A stretch of 64,000 bases of DNA, from the NCBI GenBank assembly GCA_964352855.1, contig CAYGTR010000001.1, forward strand, positions 159,197-223,196, in the 5' to 3' direction. This document shows positions 9,617 through 18,551 of this stretch, piece after piece; the first letter of the stretch is position 1; the number at the start of each line of letters is the position of its first letter. The stretch comes from Litorimonas sp964352855 (GTDB lineage Bacteria; Pseudomonadota; Alphaproteobacteria; Caulobacterales; Maricaulaceae). The position numbers and the translations under genes are program-made. The notes under the pieces were generated by a model. It was not told the DNA's origin and did no database searches. It saw nothing but the letters and a program-made list of their open reading frames with translations.

Positions 9617-12600
9617 TTAGAATAAGAGACGGATAACCACGCGACCCGTGTGGCGGATAAAGCCATCCCGAATGTCACTATCCACATCAAAGCCAATAGA
9701 TGAATATTCCGAACCTGCTGCGATTGAGAAACCAACGAGCACGCCGCTATCCGGGAAAGCCAAAGACGTCAGTGTTGCGCGTTCGGCTTCGTTTAGTCCC
9801 GCAAAAGCAAATTCAGTTAGCGTCGGGTCATTCAAGAACGCTTGCCGATAGCCGACGCGAAGTGAGGGCCTGATCCATGTGCGTTTGCCTTGATATTTCG
9901 CGCCAACATTCAACATAGCTGTTGCTGAAGCACGTTCGCTCACGCGACTGCCGACATCAAGGGCAATACCTTCCGTCCCTGTTTCCATATATCCGTCTTC
10001 CGAGAGGCGAAGATAATCTAAGGAAAGGGCAGGGCGGATCCAATATTTACCAGATATAAACATTTCATAACCGGCGCGCGCGGAAGCATTGATATGTGTA
10101 CCATTATAATCCGAGCTCGCTTGGCCAAAGAAATCATTAATTCTGACGCGACGTTCTTGCTCAAAACTATTATAGCCGCCGCCTGCATAGAACTCCATGC
10201 CCAACTCGCCACTGCCCAAGGCTCTGGCCAGTCCCGCATAAAGACCGGCTTGTAACGTAATCACATCAAGAGGCTCGTCTTGGCCTACGACATCTTCAAT
10301 TTCTGTTGACGCAAACCCAAAGTTGACACCGACAGCGTGGAACGGCCCCCAAGCCACGTCAAGGCCGCCTGTAATACCGAAACCCGCACCACGATATTGT
10401 TCGGATAATCCGGCGAGGTCACGATCTGCAAAATAGGCGAATTCTTGAAGCCAAGCGCCACCGGGTTTGTCCGGTGAACGACGCGCTGTATCCAAATGAC
10501 TGCCGACGGCGCCCGTTGCACCGTCAACATTGGCGAGGACAAATTCTCTCGCTGCCGCCGAAAATTCCGGCAGTAATTGATTATAGGCGCGGTTAAATTC
10601 AGCGCCATCAGTAATATTGGCGATAGCTGAACCCAGTTCACTATTGGCAACAAATGCGCCGCGTGTCTGATTGAAAGCTGCCGCTTGTACCGGATCAAGT
10701 CCAAGCCCGCCTTGTTCAATCGAGAGATTTGGATCCCGTAGAGTGACGGTCACGATAAGGGCATTTGTTCCATCAATCAGGCTAGTGCCATAGTCAAAAT
10801 CATAAAGGAAAGGGGTCGTGCCGCCTTCTGCGGCAGCATTGAGATTGGCCAACAGCATATCCGTGACGCTAAGCGTTCCTGCACTCGCCAAAGTGAAAGT
10901 TTCGCCAATATCGCTATTTACAATAGAGTTAAATCGAGGCGATATGAAAGACCCATCGGCAAATGCGACTGTGCCTGTTGCCGCAAGCGTAGAGGCAGTC
11001 CCTGTTGATCCGTCAATTGTTGGTGAGAATGTCGAGGCGGCCCCAAAGGAGGCGTCAGCTACGGCAATAGGTGTGCCCTCTGTGAGAGCAAGCGTGCTCG
11101 CATCCGTAACGTTTATTGTGAGATTACCTGCATTTCTAATTTCACCGGAATAACTTGCACCACCCGATAAAAGGAGTTGGTCTTCGCCTTCCCCAAAATC
11201 AATATCACCTGCAATACTGCCTGATGAAGCATTGATAACATCATTACCGGAGCCCAAAAGAATGTCGCCTCTTAGGAAGGGTGCAGTTGGTGTGGCCGTA
11301 TCCGTTGTATCTTCATCTTCCCGCAATTGCTGAAGATAAGTGAAACCGTTCGTATTGGCTGACGCATCAATTGCAACCAATGTAAAGCTGACTTCGGAAT
11401 TGCCTGTCGAGTCGGAACTCTGACCCGAGGCCAAAATAGCCCCTTCATTTGTGACTGCGTTGAGGGTTCCTGACGCATCCCTTATTGCATAGGCTTCGCC
11501 TTGTCGACCAATCACAATTGTATTGATAATGCCTTGGTTGAAAATCGAATTTGTTGTCGCGCCGGCACCAATATCAATCGCGACAGCCTGCACATTCACA
11601 GCCGCCACCGGATTGGCCTCGTCAGCAAAAACCTCATCAATCGCTTCTGAAGCTTGAGCCGAAATTGCGCCTATATTATTTATATTATCTACAATCGCGC
11701 CTTCACCCAGAACGATAACACGTGCCAAGCCTGTACCCGGCGTGATACCCGCAACTGGATTTAAACCCGTCCCTCTAAAGGCTGAAACGCTTAATGTGCC
11801 TGCATTTCTTATACCGCCTTCGACTGTGGCATTCGAAACAGAGATAATTGTTGCATCAAAATCATCGAAAACACCTTGTGCCGAGATCGTGCCTTCATTG
11901 ATAAAGCCATATTGGAGATCAGCATCAAATCCGTCTGCATTTGGGTCATTGATAGGGCTGACGCGACCAATGGCGATGGGTGTGCCGTCACCACTGATGA
12001 GAACAGCTGGCGCACTGCCAAGCTGCGATATGGCTGAACGGCCAACCGTTACCAAAGCTCCTGTCGGATTTCCATCCGCATCGACTTGTGGGTTGCCGTC
12101 TGCGTCAACGGCGAGCTCTTGGCGGATCTCTAAGAAAATACCTTGTGTAATATTCCCCGTAACAGAGAGAGCCGACCCGGCATTTTGCATATCTTCGGCT
12201 GTCAAGTCTTCACGGCCTGTGGATTCGGCTCCTCCGAAGCCTGGGCGCGTTGCATTAAAGCGGAAAGCGTTTGACTCAATCCCGCCTATATTGACAAAAC
12301 CACCCTGCACATCGCCGGATATTGCGTAGCCTGTGCTATTTGTACCCCTTGCGCTGACGACGCCTGCATTCTCGACAGTCCCTGTAACATTGCCTGCAAG
12401 ATTGACGGCGGCCCCATTATCGCCGAGCAAAGATATACGCCCTTCATTGGTCAAATTTCCGGTTAAAGCCGCGGATGAGACAAGATTGATACCAAAGCTA
12501 TCATTCCCTTCGACACTCATATTTGACGTCGACGCAAGAGAAATATTACCTTGGAAAGGCGAAGCACCTGAAATGAGAATGCCAGTACGTCCGGATCCGG

Positions 12601-13006
12601 AAGCGAAGCCACCATCGGTAAACCCATCACCATCTGTGTCGGAAGGCGTGAAGTCCTCTTGAATAAAAATATTGCCTGAATTTGTAAAATTACGATCAGC
12701 GCCGCCTTCGAGTGACACACCTGTTGCGTTATCAACATCTGAGATGGTGATTGCACCTTGATTGGTCAGGTCATTGTCAGAATTGAGCGTAACAGCCGGG
12801 CCTGCCGTCGTCAGTGTAACCGAACCTGTGGTGTCGATAATGACATCATCGCCTTCGCTATCTGTATCAACGGGAGCGGTACGTGCATCACTAATAGTGA
12901 CTTGCGCGGCGGCGAGTGTGCCCCAGCCCAAAATAAGCGCGGCGCTACAGGCTGTGCCCAAATAACGCGATACGGTTTTGACTGTGGCCGATTTAATACT
13001 CAGCAT
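9617..13006 (-). CDS. autotransporter (type V secretion) with beta-helix passenger
   Basis: The ATG at 13006 (MLSIKSATVKTVSRYLGTAC) starts a signal peptide ending near LAAAQ, giving 1129 residues; a longer frame to 13258 lacks a signal at its start. The passenger (about 35-850) is made of repeated short strands such as NEGTISAQG, NAGTLSVSA and NEGRISLLG, typical of a right-handed beta-helix. It is rich in D, N, G and T. Acidic DxDGD/N-like stretches (DTDGDGFTDGG, DADGNPQVDADGNP) may bind calcium. The last 270 residues form an autotransporter beta-barrel (GGAWLQEFAYFADRDL onwards) and end in RVVIRLLF with terminal Phe, as expected of an outer-membrane barrel. No protease or lipase motif was recognised in the passenger, so adhesion or surface coating is only a guess. 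Confidence 0.9.
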   Translation of the reverse strand: MLSIKSATVKTVSRYLGTACSAALILGWGTLAAAQVTISDARTAPVDTDSEGDDVIIDTTGSVTLTTAGPAVTLNSDNDLTNQGAITISDVDNATGVSLEGGADRNFTNSGNIFIQEDFTPSDTDGDGFTDGGFASGSGRTGILISGASPFQGNISLASTSNMSVEGNDSFGINLVSSAALTGNLTNEGRISLLGDNGAAVNLAGNVTGTVENAGVVSARGTNSTGYAISGDVQGGFVNIGGIESNAFRFNATRPGFGGAESTGREDLTAEDMQNAGSALSVTGNITQGIFLEIRQELAVDADGNPQVDADGNPTGALVTVGRSAISQLGSAPAVLISGDGTPIAIGRVSPINDPNADGFDADLQYGFINEGTISAQGVFDDFDATIISVSNATVEGGIRNAGTLSVSAFRGTGLNPVAGITPGTGLARVIVLGEGAIVDNINNIGAISAQASEAIDEVFADEANPVAAVNVQAVAIDIGAGATTNSIFNQGIINTIVIGRQGEAYAIRDASGTLNAVTNEGAILASGQSSDSTGNSEVSFTLVAIDASANTNGFTYLQQLREDEDTTDTATPTAPFLRGDILLGSGNDVINASSGSIAGDIDFGEGEDQLLLSGGASYSGEIRNAGNLTINVTDASTLALTEGTPIAVADASFGAASTFSPTIDGSTGTASTLAATGTVAFADGSFISPRFNSIVNSDIGETFTLASAGTLSVTDMLLANLNAAAEGGTTPFLYDFDYGTSLIDGTNALIVTVTLRDPNLSIEQGGLGLDPVQAAAFNQTRGAFVANSELGSAIANITDGAEFNRAYNQLLPEFSAAAREFVLANVDGATGAVGSHLDTARRSPDKPGGAWLQEFAYFADRDLAGLSEQYRGAGFGITGGLDVAWGPFHAVGVNFGFASTEIEDVVGQDEPLDVITLQAGLYAGLARALGSGELGMEFYAGGGYNSFEQERRVRINDFFGQASSDYNGTHINASARAGYEMFISGKYWIRPALSLDYLRLSEDGYMETGTEGIALDVGSRVSERASATAMLNVGAKYQGKRTWIRPSLRVGYRQAFLNDPTLTEFAFAGLNEAERATLTSLAFPDSGVLVGFSIAAGSEYSSIGFDVDSDIRDGFIRHTGRVVIRLLF

Positions 13007-13210
13007 GTGCAAGGTCCCACTGCGGTGCGTGTTTTCTATAAAAATAGAGTCACGCGATAGATTATTTGAAACTGTCCTAACGTCTCTGATGCGCAAGGCC
13101 AATGAAAGATTGGTTACAATTACACCCATAATCAGCAGAAAATGACTTGTTTTGAGGTGTTTGGGCTTAGGCGATTGCCAAATCGTCCCTTTCATGGCAA
13201 TCGCGCCGCC

Positions 13211-13777
13211 ATGAATGAGATTGAAACTGATGTAATTGACACAAACGAACTCCGCCAAACATGGCTACGTTTCGGCATAATTCTGCCTTTGATTATCATC
13301 ATATTTGACCAAATCACAAAGTTTGCGGCGATAAGATTTTTCAAAGTGCCGTTGAATATTTGCGAAATTAACCCAAGACCCGGACTGACATTCGATTTCA
13401 GCCCAATTGTCGATCTCACGCTTATTTGTAATCAAGGGATAAGTTGGGGGCTCTTACAGGGTGATTCGTCCATTAAACGTTGGGCATTGACGGTTTTTGC
13501 CTTGGGCATGAGCGTTTTGCTGTTTTGGGTTTTGGGGCAAACGAAAGATAAATTGTCAAAATGGGCCTTTGGATTGGTCATCGGTGGCGCCATCGGAAAC
13601 GCCATTGATCGGTTCTTTTTCGGCGCTGTGACGGATTTTATTGATTTTAGCGATATTGGCTTCAACTATGTGTTTAATGTGGCGGATAGCGCGATCACGG
13701 TCGGTGTGATCGGCCTCTTTATCGGGTCGTTTCTGAGTAAAGATGAGCCCAAAAAGACATCAAAAGCTGTTAAATAA
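13211..13777 (+). CDS. lspA: lipoprotein signal peptidase (signal peptidase II)
   Basis: Inner-membrane aspartyl protease that removes signal peptides from prolipoproteins. The ATG at 13211 gives 188 residues with four hydrophobic segments. Family motifs are FDQITK, CNQGISWGL, GGAIGNAIDR and VFNVADSAI. The catalytic aspartates are Asp133 (NAIDR) and Asp159 (VADS). The ribosome site is weak. The next gene codes for a lipoprotein, a likely client. The gene diverges from the autotransporter across about 200 nt. Confidence 0.93.
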   Translation: MNEIETDVIDTNELRQTWLRFGIILPLIIIIFDQITKFAAIRFFKVPLNICEINPRPGLTFDFSPIVDLTLICNQGISWGLLQGDSSIKRWALTVFALGMSVLLFWVLGQTKDKLSKWAFGLVIGGAIGNAIDRFFFGAVTDFIDFSDIGFNYVFNVADSAITVGVIGLFIGSFLSKDEPKKTSKAVK

Positions 13778-13846
13778 AATATTGGTCACTTGGCCATCCG
13801 AAAATTTGGCGTTAAAGCCATGTAAAAATAACGTAGGACGGATAAA

Positions 13847-14389
13847 ATGCGCCGGATAATTTCACCGCTTTTTCTCATCACAGCTTCTTCTGCTCTGTTG
13901 GTAGGATGCACATCGACGTCACGCGCTTTGGGTCTTACCAAAGATGCGCCAAATGAGTTCAATATTTTGACGAAGGCGCCTCTCGTAATACCGCCGGAAT
14001 ATAATCTGCGCCCGCCGCGTGTGGGTGAAAGTTCATCCGAAGACAATTATTCCCAACAGGCTGCACGTGAAGCTTTAATCGGTGATGTGGATGCCGCTGA
14101 ACCAAGCCGGGGCGAGGTTGTCTTGATGAGCAAAGCTAATGTCGGGCGTGCAAACCAAGAGATTCGCGTTGAAATTGACGGACAAAATTCTGTTGAGCGA
14201 AAAACGGCGGGTTTTGCCAACAGCATCCTGTTTTGGCGTAATGGCCAAATCGTCGACCAAGACGGTAAAATCGTTCCACTCGACCCAGAAGCTGAAGCCC
14301 AGCGTATGCGCTCCATTAATGCTGCCACCGGCGGCGGTGAAGTTGTCATTACGAAGCGCCCGGGCGGACCAAAATTACCCGGCTTGTAA
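13847..14389 (+). CDS. bamF: BamF-type outer-membrane lipoprotein (DUF3035)
   Basis: A 180-residue lipoprotein with lipobox LLVGC, lipidated at Cys21. It carries the DUF3035 features NEFNILTKAPLVIPPEYNLRP and a C-terminus rich in Gly and Lys. DUF3035 proteins include BamF, a component of the beta-barrel assembly complex described in Caulobacter. The neighbourhood lspA-DUF3035-mutL is in keeping with alphaproteobacteria. Assignment to BamF rests on family membership recalled from knowledge and not on a search. Confidence 0.75.
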   Translation: MRRIISPLFLITASSALLVGCTSTSRALGLTKDAPNEFNILTKAPLVIPPEYNLRPPRVGESSSEDNYSQQAAREALIGDVDAAEPSRGEVVLMSKANVGRANQEIRVEIDGQNSVERKTAGFANSILFWRNGQIVDQDGKIVPLDPEAEAQRMRSINAATGGGEVVITKRPGGPKLPGL

Positions 14390-14420
14390 GCTAATTACAG
14401 CTTATACAGTGCCTAACCCT

Positions 14421-14450
14421 AGCCCTACCGTCCGGTGGGGCTTATTTTTT
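14421..14450 (+). terminator. intrinsic terminator between bamF and mutL
   Basis: The inverted repeat agccctaccg (14421-14430) and cggtggggct (14433-14442) forms a ten-pair stem with one G-U pair, closed by a very short loop. TATTTTTT follows. The T run ends only 6 nt before the mutL ATG, so it either ends the lspA-bamF transcript or acts as an attenuator for mutL. Confidence 0.75.
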
Positions 14451-14455
14451 ACCTT

Positions 14456-16351
14456 ATGAGCGCTACCCCCATATTGATTCGCCGCCTGCCGAATGAAACG
14501 GTCAACCGTATTGCGGCAGGTGAGGTGATTGAACGCCCCTCAAGCGTTATCAAAGAACTGGTTGAAAACGCGATTGATGCAGGTGCCACCCAAGTCGATA
14601 TCCGTTACGAAGATGGTGGTCGAACGCTAATTTCTATCACCGATGATGGACGCGGCATGAGCGAAGACGAGTTGCCCATCGCGATTGAACGTCATGCAAC
14701 GTCAAAGCTTGCACCCAATGCGCATGGTGAGTGGGATCTTCTTAATATTTCCACCATGGGATTTCGGGGCGAGGCTTTGCCTTCAATCGGATCCGTCTCA
14801 CGCCTGTCGCTGCTCAGTCAAATCATCGGATCGGATAGCGCTTGGGAACTCCGTGTTGATGGCGGCGATGTACATGCCATGAAACCTGCGGCGCGGTTCG
14901 GTCTTCACGGAACCCGTGTGGAAGTTCGCGACTTGTTTTATGCGACACCCGCGCGCCTGAAATTCCTGAAATCCGAACGTAGCGAAGCGCTCGCCATTTC
15001 CGATATTGTCAAACGACTCGCTATGGCAAATCCGCATGTCGGGATGACGCTCGGCACGCCTGCACGGGTGACATTGAAGTTGGCCAGACAAAGTGACGAC
15101 GCCGAGGGGCGCTTGGCGCGTTTGGCAGGGATATTGGGGCAGGATTTCAGTGCCAATGCCGTCCCCATATCTCAAGTGCGGGAAAACATTGCACTGACAG
15201 GCTTTGTCGGACTGCCGACCTATTCGCGGGGTAATTCGCAGCATCAATATTTGTTTGTGAACGGGCGTCCCGTAAGAGACAAACTTCTGCACGGCGCAGT
15301 GCGTGGTGCCTATCAAGATTATCTGGCCAGAGACCGCCACCCCGTTGTCGCGCTCTATGTCGACTTGCCGCAAGATCATGTCGATGTGAACGTCCATCCA
15401 GCCAAATCAGAAGTGCGTTTCCGCAATCCGGGTTTGGTGCGCGGTTTGATCGTCAGCGGTATTCGTCATGCCTTATCTGAGGCCGGACATCGCGTCAGCA
15501 CAACCGTGAGCGATTATGCGCTCGGGCGTATTCAGGCGGAACAAGGGGCCATGCCGTTACAAGGTAATTACGGCGGCAATCGTGGGGGTTATGCACCAAA
15601 TTATCACTCTAATTTGGGGGCGCCTTACCGCAATAACCCTGCGCTCCAGCCATTGGTTGATGGGTTCTCGGCCAAGGTCGAAGAAGGGATGGAAGTCTTT
15701 GAGGGTGCCGCTCCCGCCTATTCACCGCAAGGTTACCCCACGCATCAAGGGCAAAGCGAAGATTTGACCGAAAAGCCATTGGGTGCCGCGCGGGCGCAAC
15801 TCCATGAAACCTATGTCGTCGCGCAGACGCGGGACGGCATTGTGATTGTGGATCAGCACGCCGCCCATGAACGCCTCGTCTATGAGCGCATGAAAGTGGC
15901 GATGGCAGATAAAGGGGTAGAGCGCCAAGCGCTGCTCATCCCCGATATTGTGGATTTAGGCGAAACGGATGCAGAGCGGATTTTGGCGAGAGCAGACGAA
16001 CTCGCTGAAATGGGCCTCATCATTGAGCCCTTTGGCACAGGCGCGATTGCCGTGCGCGAAACCCCCGCGCTCTTGGGTGAAATGGATATTCAAGGCCTCC
16101 TACGCGACCTCGCAGACGATATTTCCGAATATGACGAAGCCTTCTCGCTCAAAGAAAAATTCGAACATGTCTGCGGGACAATGGCGTGTCATGGGTCGGT
16201 ACGGGCCGGGCGCAGGCTAAATGGCCAAGAAATGAATGCGCTCTTGAGGCAAATGGAAGCCACGCCGCATTCGGGGCAGTGCAATCACGGGCGGCCAACG
16301 TATGTGGAGTTGAAACTGGCGGATATAGAAAGGCTATTCGGGCGGCGGTGA
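14456..16351 (+). CDS. mutL: DNA mismatch repair protein MutL
   Basis: MutL links mismatch recognition by MutS to strand removal. The ATG at 14456 gives 631 residues beginning MSATPILIRRLPNETVNRIA. The GHKL ATPase has ELVENAIDAGATQVDI, DDGRGMS, RHATSKL and GFRGEALPSI. A Gly, Asn and Tyr-rich linker covers about 360-440. The C-terminal domain carries DQHAAHERLVYE from residue 466, which fits the DQHA(X)2E(X)4E endonuclease motif, together with ACHGS and QCNHGRP. It is therefore the nicking type used in bacteria without MutH. There is no Shine-Dalgarno sequence; an intrinsic terminator lies directly before the start. Confidence 0.97.
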   Translation: MSATPILIRRLPNETVNRIAAGEVIERPSSVIKELVENAIDAGATQVDIRYEDGGRTLISITDDGRGMSEDELPIAIERHATSKLAPNAHGEWDLLNISTMGFRGEALPSIGSVSRLSLLSQIIGSDSAWELRVDGGDVHAMKPAARFGLHGTRVEVRDLFYATPARLKFLKSERSEALAISDIVKRLAMANPHVGMTLGTPARVTLKLARQSDDAEGRLARLAGILGQDFSANAVPISQVRENIALTGFVGLPTYSRGNSQHQYLFVNGRPVRDKLLHGAVRGAYQDYLARDRHPVVALYVDLPQDHVDVNVHPAKSEVRFRNPGLVRGLIVSGIRHALSEAGHRVSTTVSDYALGRIQAEQGAMPLQGNYGGNRGGYAPNYHSNLGAPYRNNPALQPLVDGFSAKVEEGMEVFEGAAPAYSPQGYPTHQGQSEDLTEKPLGAARAQLHETYVVAQTRDGIVIVDQHAAHERLVYERMKVAMADKGVERQALLIPDIVDLGETDAERILARADELAEMGLIIEPFGTGAIAVRETPALLGEMDIQGLLRDLADDISEYDEAFSLKEKFEHVCGTMACHGSVRAGRRLNGQEMNALLRQMEATPHSGQCNHGRPTYVELKLADIERLFGRR

Positions 16352-16409
16352 TTTTGTTTAGTAGTTAGTTGCTAGTCAGAATTAAGGTTTTTTAGTTTAC
16401 TGAATGTAT

Positions 16410-16883
16410 CTATTGAGAAACGTCTGAAACATGTACTAACTTCCAATTTCCCGTTCGTTTTGACCAAAACTGCGCCCCAGCACCATTTGCCGAGACAATA
16501 TCTCCTGACTCCAACACTATTTCGGCAGAATACTCATTGATTAGAACTGCATTTTCGGAGTCAATGACATTGATAATCACACGGCCAAACTCAAGACTAT
16601 TGTATTTATGGATAGTTTTAAATTGCGGAAGGTAGGTGCTCTGAAACTCATTAAATGAGTCGCATGTCGTCCCATTTGAGTTAAGCGCAGTAAAAGTTTT
16701 ATCGTCAAATAATGAAAAATAGCTATCAAAATCCAAATTCTCTGCGGCAAATGCTAAAGCATCGAATGCCTGCGTAATCTCTTCTTTAGTTCGCTTCTCC
16801 ATATCCGAATTATTACTTTGAGACTGAGGTGAGCAAGCGACTGTAAATAAACAGCAAATTAATCCGATTAGAATGTGCTTCAT
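16410..16883 (-). CDS. small AT-rich lipoprotein, SnoaL/NTF2-like
   Basis: The ATG at 16883 gives 157 residues with a lipoprotein signal MKHILIGLICCLFTVAC, lipidated at Cys17. The rest resembles NTF2/SnoaL-like folds: a helical start (EEITQAFDALAFAAENLDFDSYFSLF), DDKTFTAL, and a C-terminal sheet ending in AQFWSKRTGNWKLVHVSDV. These folds are used as small binding pockets or enzymes; no active site is recognisable. A 60-nt sample of the gene (16681-16740) is about 27 percent GC, far below its neighbours, which suggests recent acquisition. It may be cotranscribed with rsmD, which ends 32 nt upstream. Confidence 0.65.
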   Translation of the reverse strand: MKHILIGLICCLFTVACSPQSQSNNSDMEKRTKEEITQAFDALAFAAENLDFDSYFSLFDDKTFTALNSNGTTCDSFNEFQSTYLPQFKTIHKYNSLEFGRVIINVIDSENAVLINEYSAEIVLESGDIVSANGAGAQFWSKRTGNWKLVHVSDVSQ

Positions 16884-16915
16884 GAGTTTTTCCGAAATTG
16901 ATATGTGAGTATTTT

Positions 16916-17479
16916 TTATTTGATTTCCCTCAAAAACAATACTCTTGCCGCGCCCCATGTTTTATCGGCCAAAACATCAAACCCTCTCGAGTCGATTTCC
17001 GCCTCTTTACTTTCTTCTAAAATGATGATGCCGTTCTCTGCCACGAGGCCTTGCTCTTTGAGGCGGGAGAGCACGGGTTTCCACAGGCCTTTATTATAGG
17101 GCGGGTCCATGAAGATATGGGTAAAGGGGCCGCGCAGATTTCCAGGGGCGATTTTGAGCTTTGTGGCGTCATGACGGTGGAGGCGTGTGCAGCCAAAGAG
17201 CCCCATTTTGTCGACATTGTCGCGAATAGCGCCGCGCGCTTTAGGGTCTGTTTCAACAAACAGGCAAAATTCGGCGCCGCGCGATATGGCTTCGAGCCCT
17301 AGCGCGCCCGAGCCTGCAAAAATATCGGCAACAATCGCGCCGTCCATAGGTGGGGCCCAGTCTGCGTGAGCGAGAATATTAAAGATGGATTCGCGGGTCT
17401 GATCGCTTGTAGGGCGAGTATTTCGCCCGCTAGGGGTAACAATGTTTCGCCCCCGTAATGAACCCGTGACAATTCTCAC
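16916..17479 (-). CDS. rsmD: 16S rRNA (guanine(966)-N(2))-methyltransferase
   Basis: SAM-dependent methyltransferase of 187 residues that modifies G966 of 16S rRNA. Visible motifs are MRIVTGSLRGR at the N-terminus, RPTSDQTRESIFNIL, the SAM site DIFAGSGALGLEAISRGA and the catalytic DPPYNKG. It starts at a GTG whose first base overlaps the TAG stop of the upstream pseudouridine synthase gene, so the two are translationally coupled. Confidence 0.95.
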   Translation of the reverse strand: MRIVTGSLRGRNIVTPSGRNTRPTSDQTRESIFNILAHADWAPPMDGAIVADIFAGSGALGLEAISRGAEFCLFVETDPKARGAIRDNVDKMGLFGCTRLHRHDATKLKIAPGNLRGPFTHIFMDPPYNKGLWKPVLSRLKEQGLVAENGIIILEESKEAEIDSRGFDVLADKTWGAARVLFLREIK

Positions 17480-18513
17480 TATTTCTTCCCTCGTCCTTGA
17501 CCGCGCGGGGCGAATTTGCCTGACATTTTGCCGCCGGGTTTGCCGTAAGCCTTACCGCCTGGATTTTTAGGTGGGCGGGTGCCTGCTTTGGATTTAGGTT
17601 TTGCGCTCGATTTAGCAAATTTCCCACGTCCTTTAGGAGCGTTTTCGTCCTTGGCAGTGGCGGGCTTGTCTTGAAAACGTTTGGCGCTAGCAAAGCTGCC
17701 GCGTTTGGGTTTTTTAACGATGACTTTTTCTTCAGGAATATCAATCAGATGCCCAATCTGGTCGCGTAAGATTCGCGTTTTAATTTCCTCACACGCCCCT
17801 TTGCCGAGGTCACCAAGCATGTAAGGGCCATAAGAGACGCGGATAAGTCGGTTCACTTGGAGTTTGAGCGTTTCAAGCGCGCGCCTGATCTCCCGATTTT
17901 TCCCGTCTTTCAGCGTGACATTGATCCAGGCATTATCGCCTTGTTGGCGGTCGAGCGTTGCAATGATTTCGCCTGTCGGGATACCGTCAATGACAACACC
18001 GTCTTTGAGCGTATCGAGCTGCTCCTGTGTGACTTTACCGTAAGCGCGTGCGCGGTAACGCCGTGTCCACCCTGTGCTGGGCAGTTCTAATTTACGGGCT
18101 AACTCGCCGTCATTTGTTAAAAGGATAAGACCTTCTGAGGTCAGGTCGAGACGCCCCACAGAAATCACGCGCGGCATATTGGTTGGCAGGGCTTCGAACA
18201 TAGTTCTGCGCCCTTGCTCGTCCTTATGCGATGTCACTAAACCATCGGGTTTATGGTAACGCCACATACGCGGAATGTCTTTTTCCGCAATGGGTTCGTT
18301 ATCAACGAGAATTTTTTCTTTGCCTGTCACTTTAAAAGCGGGGGTTGTCAGAACGGTTCCGTTCACTTTCACGCGCCCCTCTGCGATCATTTTCTCAACG
18401 TCACGACGTGACGCCACACCTGCGCGCGCCAAATATTTGGCAATACGATCACCCTCTTTATCCTTAAGTTCAGGTTTTTTTTGGGCGTGGTCGCTTTTTT
18501 TCATATCTGGCAT
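17479..18513 (-). CDS. RluB/RsuA-family rRNA pseudouridine synthase
   Basis: An S4 RNA-binding domain (RIAKYLARAGVASRRDVEKM, about 23-75) is followed by the catalytic domain with the signature VGRLDLTSEGLILLTNDGEL, where the Asp is the nucleophile, and GKNREIRRALETL. This fits RluB, which makes pseudouridine 2605 in 23S rRNA, but RluE/RluF-like specificity cannot be excluded. The last 80 residues are a Lys, Gly and Pro-rich tail (GKAYGKPGGKMSGKFAPRG), probably unfolded and RNA-binding. It forms an operon with rsmD and diverges from tadA across 38 nt. Confidence 0.9.
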   Translation of the reverse strand: MPDMKKSDHAQKKPELKDKEGDRIAKYLARAGVASRRDVEKMIAEGRVKVNGTVLTTPAFKVTGKEKILVDNEPIAEKDIPRMWRYHKPDGLVTSHKDEQGRRTMFEALPTNMPRVISVGRLDLTSEGLILLTNDGELARKLELPSTGWTRRYRARAYGKVTQEQLDTLKDGVVIDGIPTGEIIATLDRQQGDNAWINVTLKDGKNREIRRALETLKLQVNRLIRVSYGPYMLGDLGKGACEEIKTRILRDQIGHLIDIPEEKVIVKKPKRGSFASAKRFQDKPATAKDENAPKGRGKFAKSSAKPKSKAGTRPPKNPGGKAYGKPGGKMSGKFAPRGQGRGKK

Positions 18514-18551
18514 GACTTGACCGTTCGGGTTTTGCGCGAAACAAGCGCTCT

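Noticed and set aside
11742..12329. A 195-codon frame on the plus strand
   Set aside because: It is the reverse side of the autotransporter passenger and reads as P-, S- and T-rich noise.
13804..13822. Inverted repeat tggc-gttaaa-gcca between lspA and bamF as a terminator or operator
   Set aside because: Only four base pairs per arm and no T run follow; it can arise by chance.
14798..15397. A 199-codon frame on the minus strand
   Set aside because: It is opposite the MutL ATPase coding region, and its sequence shows no domain; MutL is certain.
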